From Paramacrobiotus metropolitanus (taxonomy: Eukaryota > Tardigrada > Eutardigrada > Parachela > Macrobiotidae), in assembly GCF_019649055.1 (NCBI RefSeq), contig NW_026570258.1, positions 310,001 through 374,000 of the forward strand: 64,000 nt of DNA, written 5' to 3'. Shown in pieces: positions 56,298 to 64,000 of this stretch. The notes beneath the pieces were generated by a model. The model searched no databases. It was not told the origin of the DNA and saw nothing but the letters and a program-made list of their open reading frames with translations. Every line of letters starts with the position of its first letter. Within the stretch, counting starts at the first letter, position 1. The position numbers and the translations under genes were made by a program.

Positions 56298-56639
56298 TTA
56301 ATACCTAGTACTCTATGAATAACTAAAATTGACTGAATAAAGTCACCGCAAAAACTTTGTGTAGATTAATTATTAAAATAAGTACAGAGTAAAAAATTAT
56401 TCGTACTCCTCGTAATCGCCTACATAACCCGGCTGAGTCGTGAGACGTGCAAGCAGCGTCCGCACGTGACGTGCTGCACGTCTTACGAGTCTACGAGAAA
56501 TTACCATAGAGGATGCGCAGCACGTAACGTGCTGCAATTCTCCTAATATCGGCCGGGACCAAACTACCACTCCGCGGGACGGTACCACGGCTCTGCCGTG
56601 GCACCGTAACAAGCGTGCCTAAATGCAGCCGGGCTTATT

Positions 56640-57239
56640 AGCGCCAGCACTGGTAACGAGCGGTCTTCGACCCGGTGCGGCAGCAGGTTACCGAACTCTC
56701 GGTCCGTGGAGCGTCCGCCGTCCGACGATAACAGCGCCAGTCTAACCACGAAGATTCGCGGTATCTGAACGCTGCCGAATCTGGTGGCGCTGCAAGTGGG
56801 CGAAGCCCACGGTCTGCACATTGCCCGCCAGGATTTCAACGGAATGCCCCGGGTCAAAGCCATTACCTTCCGTATGGCGACCATCGCAACCATGGAGCCG
56901 CATACCTTCACGGATTTGCCGCGCTTGGACAGTCTGCTGCCAGATGACGGTCTATACGTTCTGGCCCATACGCAGCTGCATACAAGGCCGGAGGATGCGT
57001 TGACAGCGTCGCGCCGCGACGACTTTGAGATGGTGTACCGTGTGCACTGCGACTGCGCGTTTGCCTGGCTCCGCAATTTTCTTCGCCAACGACCTAGCCT
57101 CATGGCAATTACAGGCGACAGACTTGGTGGTCTGCTGGTGGATTGCGCCATGAATGCCACGGCTGCAAATATGATTGCCCATCGCTACGGGGGAACTGAA
57201 TTTTCTTTTAACGTCACTTGCTACAGTTCAGCATGCTAA
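56640..57239 (+). pseudogene. Leucine-rich-repeat protein fragment with LRR C-terminal cap
   Basis: The open frame from about 56770 reads LPNLVALQVGEAHGLHIARQ, then MEPHTFTDLPRLDSLLPDDG, then a cap-like CDCAFAWLRNFLRQRPSL with later cysteines, ending in a stop at 57239. This is the layout of a last LRR plus LRRCT cap. Upstream, QQVTELSVRGASAVRR at about 56680-56730 looks like an earlier LRR in a frame cut by stops. There is no signal peptide or start, so it is a truncated relative of secreted LRR proteins such as the one at 58751, or the final exon of a broken gene. Confidence 0.55.
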
Positions 57240-57477
57240 ATTTCCCGCCGGTCAACTCTGAAACTGCCCATATTAACCACAACAGTAGAGCCATGACTTG
57301 GCTACTCTAATCGCGTACTCTGAATGACTGCTCTGAGTGATTCGGCTACTCTAATTGCGTAGTTTATTAGCGTAAACCGTCCAAAATAAAATTTAAGTAG
57401 CGCGAAAGCGAAAGTTTTCGTAAATGTACATGAATTTGGTACCTCGTACATAGTGCATGTACCAAGCCCACTTCCCT

Positions 57478-57846
57478 TAACAGTAAGGTTGTTACCGTTG
57501 CGCTATTCTACCAGTGCACCGGTGCAATTTTAAAAAAATTGCGGTGGAACTTAAAGCAATTAACTGAGCAGGCGGTGCATTTTTCGGGAAAACCCTCTAG
57601 CACTGCCAAGAAGTTCTGGAGATTGATAAGTAGTAAAGTCGAGAATTGGTTGCTTTTTCGGTGACGGCCGTGCGCTACACCGGCGTTTGCCGGTGCGGTG
57701 TAAAAAATTGCGGCGTGGTTTTCGTTTTACATCGCACCGTCCGGTGCGGTCTTTCGCTTCACACTGGCAAGCTGATTGCGATTTCTTGTAAAAAACCTCA
57801 CTGGAAGCACACCGGTGTACACCGCACTGTTAACAACCCTTGTTAA
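57478..57846. mobile_element. Possible MITE with imperfect terminal inverted repeats
   Basis: TAACAGTAAGGTTGTTACCG at the left and its approximate complement at the right (GCACTGTTAACAACCCTTGT) bracket about 370 bp. The interior has repeated CCGGTGCGGTG and GCACCGGTGCA words that partly pair. The arms have several mismatches, so the call is tentative. Confidence 0.35.
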
Positions 57847-57874
57847 AAAATATCTGTACTCGTACAGAAAGCAC

Positions 57875-58021
57875 GCGAGTCACGCTATCCATACAAAAAC
57901 CAGTTCAAAAGTTATATCGCGAGTTACGCTACCATAGCCTGTAATAAGTAATATATTATACTGTATGTAATTTTCATGCGAGTTACGCTAGATTTAAGGT
58001 TTCTTGATAGCGAGTTACGCT
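57875..58021. repeat. Four spaced copies of GCGAGTTACGCT
   Basis: Copies at 57875 (GCGAGTCACGCT), 57919, 57978 and 58010, spaced 44, 59 and 32 bp apart in AT-rich DNA. It could be a repeat remnant or a cluster of binding sites. No gene is seen from 58022 to 58750. Confidence 0.6.
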
Positions 58022-58750
58022 TCGGGGTTACGTAATAAATCATCTGGCCAAACGTATTCGGGAACAGACTAAAGAAAACCGTGCCAAGCAGTTTTTGTTG
58101 CGGCGTTGCAGTTTAGAAATACAACAAGGTACTGTATTCTTGGTACAGTTGAGAGCAGCGTTGATGAACCGTTTTTGGTTTTCCAGAAGTTTGAACTGTT
58201 TTCACATTTGTAAACGAATAACGACTAAAGTGTAATAATAATTTTTGCCTTACTTGTTAATAACAAGATCTGTAAATACGGACATAGGATATATAAGTCA
58301 CATGCTGAGTTTTCATCTACGTAGCCAGTTTAGCAAGCTGCATCCGTTCTTTTTTTCTTGTTAGCTACACTCTACACAGCAATGACCTAGCTAAACATAA
58401 AACACTAACGAATACTACCTGCAGGCTACAGAAGAACATGAGTATTCGGACATTACCCTCTTCCGGCAATCTACGAGCGGCACGTTACGAATAATTATCG
58501 CTTCCGTTACGAAGTATTTAAGTGTTTTGATAATATATCCGCGATTTGCGGCTAGCAAGTTCCGGTTTGTGCACAGATGGTCCACGTAGCATGCATAGAC
58601 GTGATGAAATTTTGTGCAGCCAAATTGTCTTCTGCTTTTTGACATTGAATCCCTTTTGAATACATTTAAACATCAAGGAAACATACGCGACACCACGCTG
58701 CTCTCTTAAGAGATAAAGGTTGCGGATCAGTCAGCGCATATCGGTCTGAA

Positions 58751-60092
58751 ATGTCGGTTTCGGCCATGTGGCTGTCCCGTAAAATGATGTTTCCGTTGTT
58801 TATAACGACAGCAGTCGTTATCCTGCCGCTTTCAGCAGACTTCCCACAGAGATCTATTGGATCAGGCAAATACGGCTACGGAATGTCCGACTCGGCCATG
58901 ACATATGTAGACCCACGTCTCCAACCTGTATGTCGAACCTTCGTCATGCCGGCCTGCGATCCTCGATGGCTGTACTGTGCCTGTGGAAAGCCGGTGTTCA
59001 ACGTTAGCGACATTCCCATAGACAAGTCTTTCCTGTACCTCGGTGAGCAGACAAGTGACAGCGGGTGGGGTTTCGCGGCCCAATGCGATTCCAACTGCTT
59101 GTTACCCGAGTTTGATTCTCTGCCTCCGCATCTTAATTTAAGCGACATTCGCCTGAGCAATATCTGGGTGGCGCCCAACGATGCTCCGTTTCCCGTTGGC
59201 CGTTTCCTGATTAATGTCAAGCGGACGGTACAGAAACTGCACCTGGTGGAGATTTATTTGCCCACGCTAACAAGGGATACATTCGCGGGATTCACCGTCC
59301 TCCAAACCCTTCAGCTAGAGCGCAACCGAATGACCGCCATTGCTTTAGATGCTTTAGAGGCATTTGTCCCTCCACCGGGAAACACACTACCGTCCCAACT
59401 AGAGTGGATCTTGATTAACGGCAACAGTTTGCAGCATTTTGATTGGTCGGTGTTCATGCCACTGGCTGACACTATAAAGGTATGTACGAGGTACGATGTA
59501 CGACGGACGATGGACGACGATGTACGACACTCGTAGCTAACGCATTCTCCATGTCTATCATGCTACGTAAAACTACTGACAACATTGTTTCGATACTCGA
59601 AGATTATTACTCGTATTTGCCCTTTAAACGCTAGTGAGCTGCTTTTCGTAGCATATTGCCTTGGAGACCAACGATATTCATCAAGTGTATCCCAGCCGGT
59701 TGTTCGTAATGCGCCGCGTGGAATCTGTCAGTCTGGCTGGGAACAACCTGACCGTCGTGGACAGCCGCTTTCTGGACAGTCTGGTGCAGGCGGGCTGGCG
59801 TTCCGGCTTAAATCTGGGGTATAATCCGTTATGCACGACCGACGTGCTGTGCCGCTGTCCGTCCTTATTCAGCCTGTGGGATTGGCTCACCAACGCACGA
59901 GCACGGATCACCCAGGTCGAACCAGGAGTTAAGGTCAACTGGAGATTTACTGACGGGCTGACATGTGGCAATTACACCGACATTCTTCAGGGAGATGTTT
60001 TCCACCGCTTTAGTGTCTCCGAAAAGGGTGGATTAGGGAAAGCATACAAGGGTGTTGAAGTGGAAGCACTGGCTAATTTGAGTCATAATTAG
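58751..60092 (+). CDS. Secreted leucine-rich-repeat protein (two exons)
   Basis: Exons 58751-59479 and 59652-60092 join in phase 0 to 389 residues. The start is ATG 58751, although the second Met pair (KMMFPLFITTAVVILPLSA) gives a cleaner signal peptide. A cysteine-rich N-terminal region (CRTFVMPACDPRWLYCACGK) precedes LRRs such as VQKLHLVEIYLPTLTRDTFA, LQTLQLERNRMTAI, LEWILINGNSLQHFDWS, ALETNDIHQVYPS and VESVSLAGNNLTVVDS. A C-terminal cap follows (GYNPLCTTDVLCRCPSLFSL). There is no membrane segment or clear GPI signal. Extracellular LRR proteins usually bind other proteins; the partner is unknown. The fragment at 56640-57239 is a possible neighbouring relative. Confidence 0.82.
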
Positions 60093-60480
60093 AGGAACGT
60101 CGACAGGAACTGAATCTATGCTTCTTCGACTGGAGTTGCACCGGCATCTGCAGTATATTTTGTTTTGTAATTAGAGATCATATCCTTAAAAGAATTCCGA
60201 ATTTATAACTCCGGCTATAATGTAATTCATGCTTTTGCAAGCTTTGCTGCATTCTCTTTGCAACGAATAATTCTTTTGTGAATGTCATTGTAACCTTTGC
60301 TTCATACGTAGCCTGTTTGGCAAGGCTCTTGGTTTTTAATGCATTATAAATAATGGCCAGTAAGGCGGTGGTCAAATAGGTTGTTCTTAAATGGGTTTTG
60401 AAGACACCCCGAGCCGAATGAAAGAAATTTGTTGCATTTTCTAATGGTACCAATATCATGGCGTAACGGCACTGGATGCG

Positions 60481-60711
60481 CTAGATGAACTTGCACACAA
60501 TGCGGAGTGTACGGAAACGTCGCACGCTGCTCGATAGTCGATATGCTACGCGCACGCGATGCCCGGCAAGAGAAAGGTGGCGGCCGGGTTCGGCCTTAAC
60601 TATGAGGGCAAGTTCATTTAGCGGCAAGCGTACTCCCATGCAGGCGTGTGTGCCAAAGCCGAAACTTTCCAACTGAGCGAATAGTCTGGCTATGCGCGAA
60701 AGCTCTCGCAC
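60481..60711 (-). pseudogene. Cytochrome P450 haem-binding fragment
   Basis: The minus-strand frame contains ESFGFGTHACMGVRLPLNEL. This fits the P450 cysteine-ligand signature ([FW]-[SGNH]-x-[GD]-x-[RKHPT]-x-C-[LIVMFAP]-[GAD]), and the following residues resemble the usual L helix. No I-helix, ExxR or PERF segment is seen upstream, and the sequence after it is not P450-like. I read it as an isolated last-exon remnant. Its position between an LRR gene and a retrotransposon suggests truncation by rearrangement. The P450 function itself is lost here. Confidence 0.45.
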
Positions 60712-60750
60712 GGAATGACAAGAGTATGGAATCTACGCAGCGGGAGTTTG

Positions 60751-60866
60751 TTGTTATGATGTCCATAAAGGAAATACGAAAGCATCCTAACATTCACGAC
60801 ACTGAATTTTGTTATGATGTCCATAAAGGAAATACGAAAGCAGCCTAACATTCACGACACTGAATT
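60751..60866. repeat. 58-bp direct tandem duplication
   Basis: Two adjacent 58-bp copies (60751-60808 and 60809-60866), starting TTGTTATGATGTCCATAAAG, differ at one base. The near identity indicates a recent duplication. Confidence 0.95.
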
Positions 60867-60904
60867 GTTTTCTAAGAGTCCCAAAAAAACTCTATAAAAT
60901 TATC

Positions 60905-61085
60905 TGTGATAGTGCTTTTGCTGGTGACATAATACGCATCGCACAATGTCGTGACGTGATAATAAATGTACTTTTATTATCGAACGCAGGTCGTTGACTG
61001 ACTGCCAGCAAAAACCAAAACATTGACTGGTATACATAACGTTGCTATGCAGAAAGGTCATGTGTATACACACATATTTCTGACA
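60905..61085 (-). repeat. Probable 3' LTR of the Ty3/gypsy element
   Basis: On the minus strand a purine-type tract (ACTGGGGCAGG) precedes TGTCAGAAAT. The segment ends CACTATCACA 181 bp later, giving TG...CA ends, and AATAAA lies inside. The 5' LTR is outside the window, so the boundaries are unconfirmed. Confidence 0.35.
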
Positions 61086-61156
61086 CCTGCCCCAGTGGGG
61101 AAACCCACTCAACCAAAGCCAAAAATAAAATCAGCGTCCGAATTTTGGATCCGCGA

Positions 61157-62518
61157 TCAGTCGATCGGTTCTTTTCGGTCTCTTCCGCTTCGTCGCACTT
61201 CTGCTTCTGGGGGCTTCAGTTGGGAACTGGTATCGGTTTTCGCTTCAGGAACGCGTGGCGTTTTCTTAGCATTCTTCGTATTCGCTAGCTTCACTGGTTT
61301 GGCGCTATCGACAGACGGTAATGTAAGTTCAGGTGTTTTACCAGTACCGATCTGTCCACCAGCATCCTGCTTTGTGATTGCTTCCGGAATGACATCGTTA
61401 AGCAGTGCCGTCTGCGCAGGCGCTGCTGGCGATGCGAGTGGTACGTTCGGTACATCCGGTGCCTTCAGTGGGACAGGTACGACAGGTGCAGCTGGTGGAT
61501 TCGGTAACGCACGCTCGGCTGGGTGCAGCCAGTGCCTCGGTCGCATCTTATTTTCATGCCTTCGCAGGTCCGTTCCGTTGACTAGGACAACCCAGATGCG
61601 TGTACCTTCACGTTTGACCAGCTGTCCACGCTGCCAGTCAACTGCACGGTTCGGACGGTAATCTCGTACCATTACGTATTCACCAACTAGGAAATGCTTC
61701 TCCTTTGTCCGTTGGTCGAAATTTTGCTGGTAACGCTTCCGGTTACGCTCCACTGTTGTCATCAGGACAGGCACCAGCAAGTCCAGCTGACCACGCAGCT
61801 TGCGACTCAGAAACAATTCCGCTGGTGACTTGCCAGTTGTGGCCTGTGGCGCGTTCCGGTATCGGAACAGGAATTCCCGCAGAGCTGTGGGCAATGGCTT
61901 CCGGTCGGCCATCAGCTTGCTGATTCCGTCCTTAAAGGTTTGAACGTAGCGCTCCGCCTGGCCGTTCGACTGTGGGTGGACAGGTGGTGTACGCAGATGT
62001 CGGATGCCGTGTACCGTGCAGAAATTTGCAAACTCTTGCGAGGTAAACTGCGTACCGTTATCGGTGACGGTTTCGGTGCAGGCTCCGTAACGGCTGAACA
62101 GATTCAGGAGGGCCTCCAGAACGCCGTCGGACGTGGCATGTTTCATCTGGATCACCTCCGGCCACTTCGACATGGCGTCCACAATCACTAGCATCATTGT
62201 GCCGTGAAATGGACCAGCGAAGTCCATGTGGAGCCTCTTCCAAGGTGCATCCGGCACTTCCCACTGCGCCAGCGGGACTTTGGCCGTTTCTTTTGCGCGT
62301 TCAGTGCAAATTCGGCATTCACTGGACATTCGTTCGATGTCCTTGTCCATGTTAGGCCACCAACAGTATCCTCGTGCTTCACCCTTCATCTTCCCTGCTC
62401 CCATGTGGGCGCTGTGAAGGTAATCCAGGATCTCCTGCCGGTGCTTCGATGGCACGACGGTCCGGGATCTCCAGCATACGCAACCGTTGATGGTGACGAG
62501 CTCGTGCTCTAGTCGCTT
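61157..62518 (-). pseudogene. Gypsy integrase segment of pol
   Basis: In the same frame as the upstream RT/RNase H segment but separated from it by a TAG. The zinc-binding HHCC region is visible (HSAHMGAGK with CRICTERA). The catalytic core shows HMDFAGPFHG, TVTDNGTQF and NGQAERYVQTF, supplying Asp, Asp and Glu. The C-terminal domain (RGQLVKREGTRIWVV) ends in a Pro/Ala-rich tail. Integrase inserts element DNA into the host genome. The K02A2.6-like group is my best guess. Confidence 0.88.
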
Positions 62519-63715
62519 CTAGGGACGCGCTAGGGTATCAACCGTCGACGGCCAGCCGTTCATAATGTATCCATGCACGGTGGACAATTCCGGATCTCTG
62601 GCTGTTTCCTCGGCGATCGCTTCCCCCGAGACCGGGCAACGCGGCACGTTGTCGACGTGAACAGCGTTGACCACACTGTCCATCCCCAGGGCGGGCAGGC
62701 CATCCAGCTGCGTCGAATGCAGTGGCAGGCGGCTTAGTCCGTCAGCTTGGCCAAACTCCTCGGTGCGGCGGTACTCGATGCTGAACGAATATCCCATCAG
62801 CATCAGCGCCCACCGTTGGAGGCGGTTTGCAGTCACCACCGGCACTCCTTCCCGTTGACCAAACACACTGAGCAGCGGTTTGTGGTCAGTGCACAAAGTG
62901 AACTCGCGCCCAGCGATATATTGATGGAACTTCCGGCATTCGAAGACCAGTGCAAAAGCCTCCTTTTCTATCTGGCCGTAGTTCTTCTCGGCGGTTGCGA
63001 GCGTCTTCGACGCGTGTGCGATTGGCCGTTCCGTCCCGTCCGGGAAACGGTGACAGATCACGGCGCCAACGCCGTACTGTGACGCGTCCGCGGCGAGGAC
63101 CAGCGGCATCCGGGGATCGTAATGAACCAGGAACGTCGCGCGGACAATTTGCTCCTTCAAGGAGAGGAACTGCGTTTCGCAGTCCTTGGACCAAGACCAT
63201 GCGACTCCGGTCTTCAGGAGATTGTGGAATTGCGCACACTTTCCGGACAGGTCGCGTACGAACTTCCCGTAATGGTTGACCAGACCCAGGAACGCTCGGA
63301 ATTCGCTGATGTTGGTCGGCCGGGCCATATCGCGGAGTGCCTTGACGCGGTCCTGGGAAATGTGGCGACCTCGGTGGTCCACCACGAACCCCAGGTACTC
63401 CACGGAGTCCTGAAGGAAGAAGCACTTGCTGCGCTTCAGCGTGAAACCGTGCTCTTCCAGGCGTTGGAGCACCTTCTCCAGGTTCCGGAGGTGCTCCTCT
63501 TCCGTCGCCCCGGTGACGATGATATCGTCGAGGTAAATGGCGACTCCCTCGCATCCCTGGAGGATACTTTCCATGATCTGCTGAAACACGGAGAGACCGC
63601 AGGCGACACCGAAGGGGAGTCGGTTGTACCGAAACAACCCCTTGTGCGTGTTGATCACTACCAGGTTTTTGCTCTCTTCGTCGAGCTCCACCTGGGCGTA
63701 CGCTTCCGCCAGGTT
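62519..63715 (-). pseudogene. Gypsy reverse transcriptase and RNase H segment
   Basis: The motifs are RYNRLPFGVACG, the catalytic YLDDIIV, and FRAFLGLVNHYGKFVRDLSG of the thumb/connection. RNase H follows with LAADASQYGVGA, IEKEAFALVFECRKFHQYIA, CTDHKPLLSVF and QADGLSRLP. The frame opens just after a lesion near 63715 and closes with TAG at 62519. Apart from these, the catalytic residues of RNase H appear present. Confidence 0.88.
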
Positions 63716-64000
63716 GAACGTTTCCCTCCGTTCAGCTTCGCGAACAACTCATCGGGCGTCGGCAGCGGGTGCTGCTGGACGTCGAGAGAGGCGTTGAGTC
63801 CCGTGCTAAGGTCGGCACAGGTGCGGATGTCTCCAGCCCGTTTCTGCGCCGTCACCACTGGAGCTGCCCAGTTGGCCCGTTCCACTGATGTAAGGATGCC
63901 CCTCTCCACCAGGCGATCCAGGTCGCGCTCCAGTGCTTCGCGAAAGGCAAATGGGACTGGTCCAGCTTTCCGGAATACAGGCGTCGCGCCAGGCTTTAAG
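63658..64000 (-). pseudogene. Gypsy reverse transcriptase N-terminal segment, frame-shifted
   Basis: Open from the window edge: VPFAFREALERDLDRLVERG, WAAPVVTAQKRAG, then QQHPLPTPDELFAKLNGG, the fingers region of a gypsy RT. After the last motif the frame is lost. The expected first catalytic aspartate of the RT palm is not present at the junction, because a short stretch is missing. The element extends past the window. Confidence 0.8.

Larger units (their letters stand above)
60905..64000 (-). mobile_element. Ty3/gypsy LTR retrotransposon, 3' part, defective
   Basis: In minus-strand order: reverse transcriptase, RNase H, integrase, then the probable LTR. This is the Ty3/gypsy gene order (integrase after RNase H). 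Gag, protease and the 5' LTR are beyond the right edge. The pol frame carries a small deletion with frame shift near 63715 and one TAG at 62519, so the copy is inactive. No envelope-like ORF lies between integrase and LTR. Confidence 0.9.

Noticed and set aside
61023-61661. 212-codon plus-strand ORF at the gypsy 3' end
   Set aside because: Antisense to the integrase tail; low-complexity Ser/Gly/Ala composition.

Overview
The window is eukaryotic, most likely from an ecdysozoan invertebrate. Genes are split by small GT-AG introns (43 nt to about 1.5 kb), coding islands are GC-rich in AT-rich surroundings, and satellites, foldback DNA and decayed retroelements are common. A Fuseless-type gene, a GAR/mAChR-B-type muscarinic receptor and LINE and Ty3 copies all fit ecdysozoans. 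Short introns, and an F-box protein whose N-terminal block resembles proteins I associate from memory with hypsibiid tardigrades, make a tardigrade the best guess. I cannot prove the species.

Layout: 1-8.9 kb is repeat-dominated. It has a 31-bp satellite with a 340-bp higher-order period, minisatellites, a 197-bp palindrome, a foldback centred on CCTAAGAAAC, and four diverged short ORFs in two similar pairs. 8.96-19.3 kb is a many-exon GH31 alpha-glucosidase-like gene (N-terminal membrane anchor plus trefoil domain). It has at least four frame or splice breaks, an altered catalytic motif, and a 4.6-kb dead LINE between exons 8 and 9. 19.9-22.4 kb (minus) is a muscarinic acetylcholine receptor with its coding region in one exon and a third cytoplasmic loop of about 490 residues. 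22.4-38.0 kb is a 15-kb stretch with no recognisable coding exon, upstream of that receptor.

38.0-39.9 kb is a three-exon F-box protein. 41.35-45.27 kb is a four-exon Fuseless-like multipass membrane protein. 49.07-51.75 kb is a two-exon secreted Tyr/Pro/Ser-repeat protein with a furin-like site. 53.1-54.5 kb (perhaps to 54.8) is an atypical seven-helix receptor. 55.2-58.0 kb holds foldback and MITE-like elements and a broken leucine-rich-repeat fragment. 58.75-60.09 kb is a two-exon secreted leucine-rich-repeat protein. 60.5-60.7 kb (minus) carries an orphan cytochrome P450 haem signature. 60.9-64.0 kb (minus) is the 3' part of a defective Ty3/gypsy element that runs off the window.

The genes do not form a pathway. 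The muscarinic receptor, Fuseless and the second receptor suggest neuronal or signalling roles. The repeat protein looks structural and extracellular. Exon joins were derived by reading frames across GT-AG junctions. Phases close exactly for the F-box, Fuseless, repeat-protein, receptor and LRR genes, which strengthens those models and makes the broken joins in the GH31 gene stand out.
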